Source: Heliocidaris erythrogramma (taxonomy: Eukaryota > Echinodermata > Echinoidea > Camarodonta > Echinometridae). From it: a DNA stretch of 64,000 nt. Both the position numbers and the translations under genes were made by a program. The DNA lies in contig CM046863.1 of NCBI GenBank assembly GCA_025617745.1, positions 9,846,935 through 9,910,934 of the forward strand. Reading direction: 5' to 3'. This document shows, one piece after another, positions 29,600 through 41,039 of the stretch. How positions within the stretch are numbered: the stretch's first letter is position 1; each line of letters opens with the position of its first letter. Below the pieces are notes generated by a model. That model did no database searches. It saw nothing but the letters and a program-made list of their open reading frames with translations, and had not been told where the DNA came from.

Positions 29600-31320
29600 C
29601 ATTATGCAAGGGATTTTTTTTCATTAACATGTGTTAATCTTTGGAGTTATTCGCTATAACTATTCCATAACATATTAGTTATCAGCAGATATACATGTAC
29701 CCTTGATGCCAAATCTTGCTAGTTACTAAATTGCAACATTGCTACGACTAGATGTACGTAGGCTGAAAATTTCAATTTGCTTTATAATAATGTTCTCACA
29801 TGTATAACTTTTCTGAAAAACAAAAATTCCCAAGTTATAAATGACTTAGCACTGCTCATTTGGTTATCACTAAGCACATGTTACCAGGCCTTTCGTTGTT
29901 TTTGTGAAAGGTGCGCATGCTCAGGCAGTTATCATACATGTATAGCAACCACATCTGTCTGAGAATGCGCTCTCTGCATCTTCAAATTTGATACCACATT
30001 GTAAACTTCTGACATAGACAGAGGATTGCCGTCAAACATTTGCGTAAACAACAATAAATTCATTGGCCACTCTTAATCTATTGCTGTTTTTTATTTTGGA
30101 CAAATACAAACAACCTTTGCAACTCTCTTTTTAAAATAATATGCAGTGAAAGAAATTGGATGAGAGAATAATAATGATTTAATTGACTCAATGACCCTCT
30201 ACTACGCCTTGCTGCTAACCCGCCTCTTTGGTCTAGTACTTAAGGCATTGGAGTTTAATCCATGTCTAATCCAACACGGACTACTTTTTATGACATTATA
30301 AATTCCACAAATTTAGAATAAGGCAGATACAAAGTAATAGAGCTGACAGGTTCATGTAGTAAAAGTGTAAGTCAATAGCACAAATCAAAATCAGATCAAA
30401 AGTTAGCCTACTAGAAACAACTAAAATGTCAGATCAGAATGTATGATAAAATGAAGAAAAATATAAATGAAATAAGCCAGAGTTTTTAACTGGGGCCTGA
30501 CCTGTACATTCATCTCCATGTTAATGGGCATTACAAATTGAAAATGGGAAATTTGTTTGCCTTCAAAAAAATTATATTACATTTTGCAATTATTCTGAAT
30601 AAAGAATACCATAATTACCCACCATAGGTGTAGATATTTTCATTACCTGATCTATGGATCTTTTTTCTTTTATTGTTTACACAACATGAATTATTGTTGT
30701 ACCATACAGTATGAAATTGTGTTAGAGTCTTAGAGAGGAAATATTAATATTATTTTTAACGTAAATCAATTGGAATGGTTTTTTTTCATCTAACTTAATC
30801 AAATTTCTTGAAATGTTTCCATTTGATACAGCTTCCTGCTATCTTCTCACACCTTCGAAAGGTGATCGCACGCGATGTGCATTAAGTGGTTCTTAACTGG
30901 TCTGATAGTATAATGTTCTTGTCAACTAAAGACCATTCAAGGGACCAGCTTTAAACTTGGCTGTGTATATGCATATGGGAGTGACAATGATCTGATATGA
31001 TGTGGGAGTCAAAGGTCAACGGTCACAGAGGTCATTATTTTAAAAGTTTACATGTTAGGTGTGTAATATATTTCTTAAGTGATAATGGCAGAGGCATAAC
31101 TTTTGACTGCACGTAGTCGAGACTTCATTTAGTTTGGAATAGTCATACCCCTCTTATGCATTGGTGGCACAAGGTATTACCAAACTTAGACTGTGTAACT
31201 TTCCATTTTTATATTTAGAACATTGCGACTACAACAAAAACATTATTGATAACTGGGAAATATGGATAGCATTATTTAATATGATAGCCTTTCTAACAAA
31301 TATTATTTCATATTTCATAT
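29600..31320. other. long intron or intergenic stretch
   Basis: AT-rich sequence without a supported exon or a clear element. Palindromic ACATGTAC words are frequent, as across the whole window. Confidence 0.4.
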
Positions 31321-31735
31321 TACAGGTCTGTCTGGCTGCATGATCTGCTACATGGTGTGAAATCGCATTCAATCATGGGGCATAGCAATGTGCCGGACGA
31401 GGTAAGACGCATCACGAAACGTCACACACCTGATCTTGTACAAAATCAAGATTTGCATGTACATTCCAGTTCATATATTTACTTTTATATTCCTACAAAC
31501 ATGTACACGTATCAGTTGAACCTATTCTGACTGTTCTGAAGAAAATCTGTTGCTGCTGCAAATCGTGTTCATTACTAATTTACGAAACATGTAGTCGCAT
31601 GTTGTCACACAAAATCTTTTACAGAAATGGACGTTTTGCATACAATGGAATAAAAAATATTGTTTTTCTAAATTGCTCCCTAATACTTCCATTTGTGTAT
31701 TTAAGACCTTTGATTTCTTTTTCACATGATCGACA

Positions 31736-32090
31736 TTCAAAGAACTTTGACCATGTTGTGGTATCAACATTGAAGTCTTAACCAAGGTTAACTTTTTTGA
31801 AATGTGATCATAAATTTGAAAGTTAGTATGGATCTACTTCATGAAACTTGGACATACATGTATGGGTAATCAATTCAAAGGTCATTTTGGGTCAACGAAC
31901 TTTGACCACATTGTGGTATCAACATCAAAAACTTAACCAAGTTATGATCTTGAGTTTTCAAGGTAATATTGAAAGTATAAATCCCTATCGCATAAAACTT
32001 CATTATATCGTTATCAAGAATTGGCAAATACGTGAATGAAATTTCATGTCACTAGGCAAAGGTCAAAGGTCATTTGAGGTCAATGAACTT
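31736..32090. repeat. intermediate tandem repeat, unit about 170-180 bp
   Basis: AACTTTGACCA(T/C)(G/A)TTGTGGTATC followed by AACAT...CTTAACCAAG occurs at 31743 and again at about 31908. Each is followed by a rate of A/T-rich spacer and a GGTCA-rich word (CAAAGGTCATTT). A further half-copy follows with AAAGGTCAAAGGTCATTTGA. Confidence 0.6.
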
Positions 32091-32943
32091 GTATTTTATC
32101 ATCAAATGAATTTTTTATTGGAAAAATTATTCATCTTAGTTGTTTTCAAAGTCAGCACTGCTGCTAAATTAAATCATGTAATGCAGGCGAGACTGCCAGA
32201 GGTATTCCACTTGCTTTTTTATCTTATCTTTCATGCTATTTATCTTGTGTCTCCAGCACATTTGTACAAAATACGCTGGTGAATTTGTTAAAAGGTTAAA
32301 TCAAGGAGTTTCACCACTTCAGAATTTGATATCAACAACCTTATTGTTCACTTTCATATCAAAAGGTCGAGCATGAACTAGTGAAAAGAATACAACAGAA
32401 GTATCTTCTTCATGGAGAACACAAGTTGGGGTAAGCTGTACTTTGCAACTTGTCAGGGGTTAAATGTGATTTAGAGGATACTCTAAAATAAAGTCCTATA
32501 GAAGTTAAAGGGAAAATCACCCTGGAATTTAATTGATTTTAGAAAAAGCAAAAAACAATAAAATAAAAATATCAGTGAAGGTTTGAGAAATATATCAAAG
32601 ACCAACAAAGCTATGAATATTCAAATTTCTGATTTTGTAAACATTCAATAAAATTGGAACCTTTACAAATGTGTTATATAATAATTTTAATAAATAATTA
32701 ACCGTGTTCACCTGTATGAAACCATTTTTTCTGTCCTTTCTCTTATCTCATTGTACAAAATTTTTGTGCAAGTTATATGTATTCCATGGCCTGGGTTAAA
32801 AAACTGGTATTAAATTGATGTAATTTGAGGCTCATAATTAAAAGAAAATTTCCATATCTCGCTTTCTTTCTAACCCTATAATTGTATGGCAGAGGTAAAT
32901 ATTTACCTTTTGAACTACACCAAGTGTACCTTTTTAAATTAGA

Positions 32944-32985
32944 CTTATAAAGCTTTGCTTATAAAGCTTTGCTTATAAAGCTTTG
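32944..32985. repeat. three tandem 14-mers
   Basis: CTTATAAAGCTTTG is repeated three times exactly. It lies between the last two USP-like exons. Confidence 0.9.
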
Positions 32986-33683
32986 CTGAAAGACCAAATC
33001 AATTCCATTTCAGTGTACATACATGTGCATATTCTAATTCTCTTATTATCGTACTCATTATCTAACACTTGTCATTATGTAAACAGTATTCATTTCTTTG
33101 TACGAATTATCACATCTCTCATATCCATTGTAGGAACTTGTTCAGGCTCCCCCCAAAAAGACTCAATGTTCCAAGGAAGTTACTGCAACAACTGTCTGCA
33201 TGGCAAATACCACAGTAAGTATTAGAATCCACAATTCATGTTTTTAGGAGGATATTTATGCCCCTTGGTATTACAAGGTCAGGAATATCATTTAATGGTT
33301 TTCTTCTTATTTGTTTTCGTAGAGGTGTGAATTATTTTGTACACATCTCCAAAGAAATAAATGCTATCCTCTTTCTAATATGCAAGTATTTCTCTCTTAT
33401 GATCATATTTTTTAGACTTAGTACAGAATGCTGGTATCTGCCGGTGTAGCGGCACATACGGTTCTCCGGCAGATACCGTATCCGCCGGTGTAGCGGCACA
33501 TACGGTTCCCCGGCAGATATGGTTCCGAGGTAGAACGGGTTTTACGTTTGCAGATTTGGTTCCACAGCGCTGCAGATAAGGTGTATTGTATATTGGCAGA
33601 TTTGTACGAGACACTCTCGCGCCTAATAGACCTGTTTACTAAGTAATTCAAATTTATGGATGTTTCTTTCCTGGGGACCTAGT

Positions 33684-33873
33684 CAGTGGCGTATCCAGTG
33701 GGTGGCGCAAAAAACTAGCAAAAAAGTTGTTCATTAAATAGGCTTCAAAATTGGTCACATATAGGATTATTTTGCATCTCAGACCTTCTTCAGAAGCAAA
33801 ATTTCCAAAGGGGAGGCCCCCTCCCCTTAGACGGCGATCAATAATGCCTTGGGAAATCCTGGATACGCCCCTG
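33684..33873. mobile_element. 190-bp MITE nested in the palindrome array
   Basis: The ends CAGTGGCGTATCCAG and CTGGATACGCCCCTG are imperfect inverted repeats, flanked by the 5-bp direct repeat CTAGT. The sister unit at about 34580 shows the empty site ACCTAGTAACG, which confirms the borders. Ends resemble the CAGTGGCGGATCC family at 6794 and 49279, although 5 bp is short for hAT. Confidence 0.85.
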
Positions 33874-35208
33874 CTAGTAACGAGGTATTCCATTAACCTG
33901 TTATTAATGAATGAACTACAATACTTGGAATCCAGTTTGCATACATTATTTGTTGCTATGTCTAGGTACGGTATCTGCCGGGGTTGGAACATGATCCGCC
34001 GGCAGATAGTGTTCTTGGCCGATTTTATAACGGTATCTGCCGATCCCCGTATCTGCCGATCCCCGTATCTGCCGCTACACCGGCAGATATGGTTCTGAGC
34101 TAGAACGATATCTGCCGGTGTAGCAGCAGATACGGGGATCGGCAGATACCGTTCTAAAAACGACCAAGAACACTATCTTCAGGCGGATCATGTTCCAACC
34201 CTGGCAGATACCGTACCTAGACATAGCAACAAATAATGTATGCAAACTGGATTCCAAGTATTGTAGTTCAATCATTAATGGAATACCTCGTTACTAGGTT
34301 CCCAGGAAAGAAACATTCATAAATTTGAATCACTTAGACAGGTCTATTACTTAGGAACGAGAGTGTCTCGTACAAATCTGCCACTTATCCGGCAGATATG
34401 GTTCCGAAGTAGAACGATATCTGCCGGCGGATACGGTATCTGCCGGAGAACCGTATGTGCCGCTACACCGGATAAGGTGTATTGTATATTGGCAGATTTG
34501 TACGAGACACTCTCGTGCCTAAATAATAGACCTGTTTAAGTGATTCAAATTTATGGATGTTTCTTTCCTGGGGACCTAGTAACGAGGTATTCCATTAACC
34601 TGTTATTAATGAATGAACTACAATACTTGGAATCCAGTTTGCATACATTATTTGTTGCTATGTCTAGGTACGGTATCTGCGGGGTTGGAACATGATCCGC
34701 CGGCAGATAGTGTTCTTGGCCGATTTTAGAACGGTATCTGCCGCTACACTGGCAGATATCGTTCTAGCTCGGAACAATATCTGCCGGTGTAGCGGCAGAT
34801 ACGGGGATCGGCAGATACCGTTCTAAAAACGACCAAGAACACTATCTTCAGGCGGATCATGTTCCAACCCTGGCAGATACCGTACCTAGACATAGCAACA
34901 AATAATGTATGCAAACTGGATTCCAAGTATTGCAGTTCAATCATTAATGGAATACCTCGTTACTAGGTTCCCAGGAAAGAAACATCCATAAATTTGAATC
35001 ACTTAGACAGGTCTATTACTTAGGAACGAGAGTGTCTCGTACAAATCTGCCACTTATCCGGCAAATATGGTTCCGAGGTAGAACGTTATCTGCCGGCGGA
35101 TACGGTATCTGCCGGAGAACCGTATGTGCCGCTACACCGGATAAGGTGTATTGTATATTGGCAGATTTGTACAAGACACTCTCGTGCCTAAATAATAGAC
35201 CTGTTTAA

Positions 35209-35983
35209 CCCTATTCCTACTGGGGGGGGGGGGGGGTCAATTTGACCCCCCCCTCGACATTTTGCGCGATAATTCTGCAACGCGCAAAGATTTTGCCCCG
35301 CTATTTCATGACTTTTTTCTTTGAAGTCTCCCGCATATTTTGAGACCAAATTTGCGATGTCCGGGTAGACCGTTCCGAAATTACATAATGTTTTGTACAT
35401 GCACGTCGGCCCCAAAACGGCTCAAATTTGTGATTTTGTGTGCAAATCCAATGCAAATTCTGTTTTGGGGTTAAATTGATATTAATTAGATTATTTCAAA
35501 TTTAAATCATTGAAATTAATTTATTCTAATGTAAATAAGCTTGAAAAACTGTCCCCAACAAATTTCGGCAAAAAAACATTAGAAAACAAAAGATAAAAAA
35601 AACAATAAAATACATAAGAAATTAGCAAAACAATAAAAAACATAAGAAATGAATTTTGATTGTGGATTTTTTTTGCAAGGAAATTGTTCAATGTGTCTTG
35701 AGGAATACTGACACAAAAAATTAGCGTTCTTTCAGCCTCTTTTATGGAGTTACAAGCAAAAACACAAATTCATGCATAAATTTGCATAATTAATTAATTA
35801 AAACTAGAAAATCAATAATTTTCTTAAATTTGACTTTATAATCTTGTAGCTTACATCCGGCTCTATGTTCAGGCAAAATTTCACGGCAATCGCGCGATCA
35901 GCGGCCGAGATCTGAAGGGGGGGTCAAATTGACCCCCCCCCCCCAGTAAAAACAGGGGGTCAAATAGCCCAGTTAGAATAGGG
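35209..35983. mobile_element. non-autonomous piggyBac-like element in a TTAA site
   Basis: It begins CCCTATTC and ends GAATAGGG, with TTAA on both sides (35205-35208 and 35984-35987). The empty site CTGTTTAAGTGATTC is present in the sister unit at about 34531. Subterminal GGGGGTCAATTTGACCCCC hairpins lie at each end. TTAA targeting with CCC ends is the piggyBac signature. There is no transposase inside, and piggyBac relics at 3.9 and 6.9 kb show that the superfamily is present. Confidence 0.88.
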
Positions 35984-36404
35984 TTAAGTGATTCAAATTT
36001 ATGGATGTTTCTTTCCTGGGGACCTAGTAACGAGGTATTCCATTAACCTGTTATTAATGAATGAACTACAATACTTGGAATCCAGTTTGCATACATTATA
36101 TGTTGCTATGTCTTGGTACGGTATCTGCGGGGTTGGAACATGATCCGCCGGCAGATAGTGTTCTTGGCCGTTTTTAGAACGGTATCTGCCGATCCCCGTA
36201 TCTGCCGCTACACCGGCTTAAAAGAATTTTTCGGCATTTATCTCTTGTGCAATCTTGTTCAAAAATAAAATGTACCATAACATGCAGTGAAGGTAACTGA
36301 TATGTCTTCAGAATTCAAGTACTCATAAGATCTCAACGTAGTGAACAAGCACACTTATTAAAAAAATAAAATATATACAGCCAGAGGCAGAGGTACATTT
36401 CTAA

Positions 36405-39400
36405 CGGTATAGCCACAATCAGGGTGCAAAACCATTTGCACTTGGGTCCAAAAATGAAGTATGCAATAGAGTAGTTTCATCCACCCCAAATTGTTCATCC
36501 ATACCCTAGGGTTAATACCCTGCAATATCCTGAAGGAAACTATCTTGGTTATCATTTTATGAACACCAACACAACAGGGTGGGGTAGGTGTTACGGACAC
36601 TACACAAAGCTACAGAAATGGAATTTTCCAACATTATTTACCTTAATACACTAATATTTTGCACTTCTTTTACGAATTTAGTGGCCATTTGTGAAAAATA
36701 AAACAATTTGAACTCATTTCAGTCCATAAAATAGATGCAGTATACACATCAGCGGCAACACAAGGTCTAATGTGATAAATGGCATTTATTTCAAAACCTG
36801 AAACTTTTTCAAAAGTCAACCAAACACAGGTAAATGGGACTAATTCCAAACTTTAGTCCCATCCGTATACATATGAAAACAAATCAACTTGCTCGGAAGT
36901 CGTGTTCCATATCATAAGTTGTCCAAAATAACTTGGGTACAATTTCCTGTAGGGTGTTACGGACACTACATCGTATACATGTTATTCATTGGTGCAATAT
37001 ATAAGTTATCCATTTGCTTTTTTTCTGTCATTATTGTTGTTGCTGCATATCTTCAGGCCTAAATATAATTTTAAATCCAACAGAGAGTATCTTTTCAAAT
37101 CTGTTCTTTGCAATTTTCCAGTTTGAGGTGTAAAAAGCTGAAAAAACCCCAGTAAAATGCATCTTCAAATTGTGAAATGTTGGTAGTATTGGCTAATACT
37201 AATAAACCTTTGTACCCAAAATGTAAAATACACTATGTCCATATAAAAAAACAAGACAATAATTCTATTTTACTGCATATCATGTGCTATATGATGTCAA
37301 GATTAAATACTTTACTATTGACTTTAGCCTGTTACGGACACTACAGGTCACTTTGTTATTGACATATACATGTATTCATTTATCAAGTACTGTAAAACGA
37401 GGTGAATTGAATAGGAACAATAGGAACAAAAAGTGGAAATGTTTTTCTTGGTAATTTCATTTTCAAATTAATCGTGCAAACTCATCTAATTTATTTTAGT
37501 TATGTAAGGCATAACTCTAGCTGTCCAATAATGACTAATGTGATAGGAATTGATTAATATTTACCCCCAAGGTGGAATATAATATGATGTCCTGAAATAT
37601 GATTACAATTGAGATGTGGTAAAAATTATCTTTTTATCTTCAGACCTACTGAAGTGAATCATCAGGTTTTGCATCAAGACCTCACAAATATGGTCTTGCA
37701 TATAATTCCACACCGTCTTCCACTTCCACTTTACTTTCACACTTAGTTTTCTTGTGGGTTGAGGCAATAGTTCTTCTACCTCAACTCACTTTAGTTATCA
37801 ATTCTCTCTGATCGATTCTCTCTGATCAATTCTCGTAATAATGCTTTATGAATTTAATATTATTGAACGACCCAATCGTGATTGAGTTAAGTTTTGATTT
37901 AAGTTTCTGGGCATGTAATATACAAGCTTTGCTTTTAAACATGTCCAACTGTTTTCAACATCACTTAATAGGTCAATATTTATGCATATTTTTTTTACTT
38001 ATTGATATTTGATATTGTGCCCATATCTAAGGAAAAACATTTTTTTATATTGTTATTGTATTCATTTTATGTTATGCACTACAGTATTATGTTACTATGA
38101 TTGAAAACAGTCAATAAATCTGAATCTGAATCTTTATGTGAAAGAAATTGATGGCAAAAGGGTTTACCCTATTATATTTTTCTTCATTTTTATTGTAAAC
38201 TTTTCCCTGAATAACCGGGATGACTAGGAACAGACTACCAAGCAATTATGATTCAGACTTCCTGATGCCAAAACATACCTTATTTCATAAAGTGTACATA
38301 TCAAATGTACCACAGACATAACAATATTTTAGATATAGATTGAGGTATGAATAACAGAAAAGCCTGAAAACTCAACGGCATTCCTAGAACAGTCATTTTC
38401 AGGCTCCTTAAGAACCCCGACACCCTGTCTGGCGTATTTTGGAAAATATCATTTCACACAATAAGTAAAATTAAATAAATCTAAAGACAATCTACACACG
38501 TTCCCAATAGGACTATCCATTAAATAGATTATTGGGGTTATTATTTTAATCAAAAGTATGAAAATTCAAATACTAGTTTACTGATTATCCTTCATCACCC
38601 TTCAATTACCCAACAGCTATTGTTTACTGCCGATAAATTACAATGCCTGTTTTCCCCTATTTTCCCCTATCATTTCTGTAATCAAGCAGCTCTAAAGCCA
38701 CAATGCAAACCATATTAAAACAAATTCCATTTTCACTAACACACAGTACTATATTGATGCCTATGATGATGCCTACATGTAAGATGTTTTTCATAAAGTT
38801 TATGATGTGTTCTGATGTTTCTTGAAGCACTCTCCTTTCAAAAACCCATTTAATACAAATCCCTTGGCCCTTCCCCAAATAAATTCAAAAGTATATAATT
38901 TGTATACAAGTAACAGTTTAAAGCACATATATTTCATAATTGTCCATTCTGTTCCTATACACCCAAACACTGGGGTGAAAAGGAACAGTCACAAAATTCC
39001 ATGTAAAAATTAAATCCGATGTTGATGGAATTTCTTATATGTCAATAGAAAGGTAGCATGAATGGACATTTGCCACTGGCGATGTAATAAAAATGTTGTA
39101 AGGCAAAATGTGTCGAAACTTTTCCTATTCACCCCGTTTTACGGTATGAAATGATAGCCATGTATTTTTTCTTCTGCCAACTTTGGTCTATTCCTGAAAC
39201 AAAAACATTTGAGAGATAATTCCTATGATCAGTACAGTACATGTAGGAATTCCTATGATTTGGGTACAAAAGGCAAAAATTCCAATAAAACAATTTCAAA
39301 ATGATAACACTTCAAAGTGTCAGGTTATCAGTGAAAATTCGACATACAATGATACCAACTTAATACAACAATATTCATTCTGTTTAAGTGCATACAAATA

Positions 39401-41036
39401 TAGTATAAGATGTCAAAATTAACTTATTTACAACTGTCCATAGCTTGTTACGGATACTACAGCTCATATAATAATAAATACAGAATTTGTAATGCGCCAT
39501 CGATCTAGTACACTATTCTGAGGCGCAGGCATAATGGTCATTTACATGTACAATTTGTCTTGCTAACTTCCATTTGGGGCAGTGTTTCGGCAATTCATGA
39601 AATAAGAAACTTCAAGAGATGTTTGTTTTGTACAATATATTGTCCAGCGAGAACCAGAAGGGTGCTATAAATGCAATAGACGTTGTGCATCATTAGCAAC
39701 CTTCTGTTTTTAAACAGTGAATCAATAATGCCATTTTAGCTTTTGCCAGTGACATATAGACTTTAATTGAAGTAATGTATTTTGTCAAAGACAGCTTTTA
39801 CTTTGTTAAAATTTATTTCAGAACACTGTTATCCAGAAAAAGGAGGTACACTTTGGCTTGCAGCCTTAATATTATTCCTTCTGTAGTGTCCGTAACACAG
39901 GTCTGTAGTGTCCGTAACACTGGCATCTACTCTTTTCTACCCTTGATACTGAAACTAAAACACAATGATGCATTCTATTTTATACTTTATTACATCTAAC
40001 TGATATAGTTGAAATAAAATATTAATATTAAATTACCCATAAGTCAATTTTTGTTCTGTTTTTTTAATTAAATTCAAGGAAAATAGCTGATTTGTTTGTG
40101 AAATTTCATATCCGGGAGAAGACCTTCCAGGGAAAGAGAAAATTTTGTATTTATGTGGAGACATATTAAGAAGAGCGACTATAACAAATCAAAATGACAT
40201 TACAAATTAGTAGTATTTAGTTATCAAGCTGTATTTTTACACATTACATACTTGTGTTACGGACACTACATATGTTACGGACACTACAAATGCCATTTAT
40301 TAAATTCCTAAAAAAAAACTGTTATGCTTAGCTGAATATTATTATACCACAGCTAGTTCCCGGGGGTAGTTACACAAAGCAAAGTGTATAAGAACTTTGA
40401 AAACATTTTCATGTAGCAGGAATCACACCGTTACGGACACTACAGGAATTTCCGGACAAAATTTATGATAGCAATGGGGGCATATATTTTTGTAAAGTTT
40501 GTATCTATGTTTGATTTTTTGTTTCTGATGATGGGACACTATGTTACTAAGAAAATATAACCAATTGTCAATTAATATAATGTCAAAATATATGAATTAC
40601 AGAGGCAAAATTATGCACATGGCTGTTTTTCAAAAAAGTGTTACACTTGTGTCTTTTCACAGAAATAACCACTGTATCGCAATTCTTGGGTCAATTCTCA
40701 AGCCGTAAAAAAATACTGAGTGGAGATTACAAGGACTATAGGATGGCATGAAAAGATGCGGCATATCTTGTGTAATTTCATGGTAATAGCATATCAAAAA
40801 AGACAAATTTTCAAAGTGCAAATGCGTAACAGCCAAAAAGTGGTATTTTTGGCCCTCTTTTACCATCATCACACAGCCAACACACATGATATTCAAACAA
40901 AAGTTGCTGCCTGATGAAGAACTCATATGGTCCAACATTTCAGGCCACAAGACATTTGATTCAATGACTTTGTGTTTCCAGGAGAGATGCGTAACACTGA
41001 AAATAAAAAAGTTGCACCCTGATTGTGGCTATACCG
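36405..41036. mobile_element. 4.6-kb TIR element with TAA target duplication and repeated 15-bp motif
   Basis: Perfect 25-bp inverted ends lie at 36405-36429 and 41012-41036, beginning CGGTATAGCCACAATCAGGG. TAA flanks both ends (36402-36404 and 41037-41039), which fits the 3-bp TWA duplication of PIF/Harbinger. The interior carries nine copies of GTTACGGACACTACA (one with a single change), two of them inverted. They start at 36590, 36956, 37331, 39447, 39882, 39904, 40256, 40274 and 40430. No transposase is recognised, so it is non-autonomous. A second TIR element (37388-39146) is nested inside. The superfamily call rests only on the target size. Confidence 0.8.
37388..39146. mobile_element. 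nested TIR element with CTGTAAAACG ends
   Basis: Left TACTGTAAAACGAGGTGAAT and right ATTCACCCCGTTTTACGGTA are imperfect inverted repeats. TA at each edge may be the target duplication. Related words (AGGAACA, GGGTGAAAAGGAACAG, CTGTTCCTATACACCC) recur inside at 37418-37435, 38942 and 38970. It splits the host element, and the 15-bp motif of the host is absent from it. No transposase frame is seen. Confidence 0.6.
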
Positions 41037-41039
41037 TAA

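Larger units (their letters stand above)
26767..33214 (+). pseudogene. USP-like (ubiquitin-specific protease fold) gene, partial and degenerate
   Basis: Exons supported by splice sites are 26767-26946, 27831-28050, 28747-28884, 31326-31401, 32366-32430 and 33134-33214. Exons 1-2 join in phase to give a finger with CTECGQTH ... CVCDKCGHF, then ILNAPDMFWIAINRW, the USP block that follows the zinc finger. Exon 3 reads YYTCLVMNQEGWYHIDDGK and VRVTDPVLSDPAIYLVGYTK, matching the USP C-terminal GHYTxxV...WYxFDDxxV block. Here the usual catalytic His position is Tyr and the upstream part of the exon is one base out of frame, so it is probably an inactive copy. The last three exons join in phase (VEHELVKRIQQKYLLHGEHK, LFRLPPKRLNVPRKLLQQLS) but match nothing I know. 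The catalytic Cys box is not seen upstream. The gene would act as a deubiquitinase if whole. Confidence 0.55.
33432..36213. repeat. tandem array of palindromic units rich in CCGGCAGATA
   Basis: Units of about 667 bp (the clearest is 34471-35136) each consist of a forward arm followed by its reverse complement. The order across the region is forward, inverted, forward, inverted, forward. Each arm runs from a GATAAGGTGTATTG start through TGGAATCCAGTTTGCATACA to a tip filled with ATCTGCCGG/CCGGCAGAT words. The tips are joined by short spacers such as GATATGGTTCTGAGC. Two younger elements sit inside (33684-33873 and 35209-35983). No coding frame of interest is present; open frames here simply mirror the repeat. 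A half unit lies alone at 25490. Confidence 0.9.

Noticed and set aside
33654-33992. Frames beginning MFQPRQIPYL here and at 25570
   Set aside because: The shared start is the reverse complement of the CCGGCAGATA repeat tip, not a conserved protein.
33432-36213. CRISPR-like array
   Set aside because: Repeats are not regularly spaced, occur in both orientations within long palindromes, and the genome is animal.
36358-36600. 80-codon minus frame across the left end of the 4.6-kb element
   Set aside because: It crosses the element border and has no family match.
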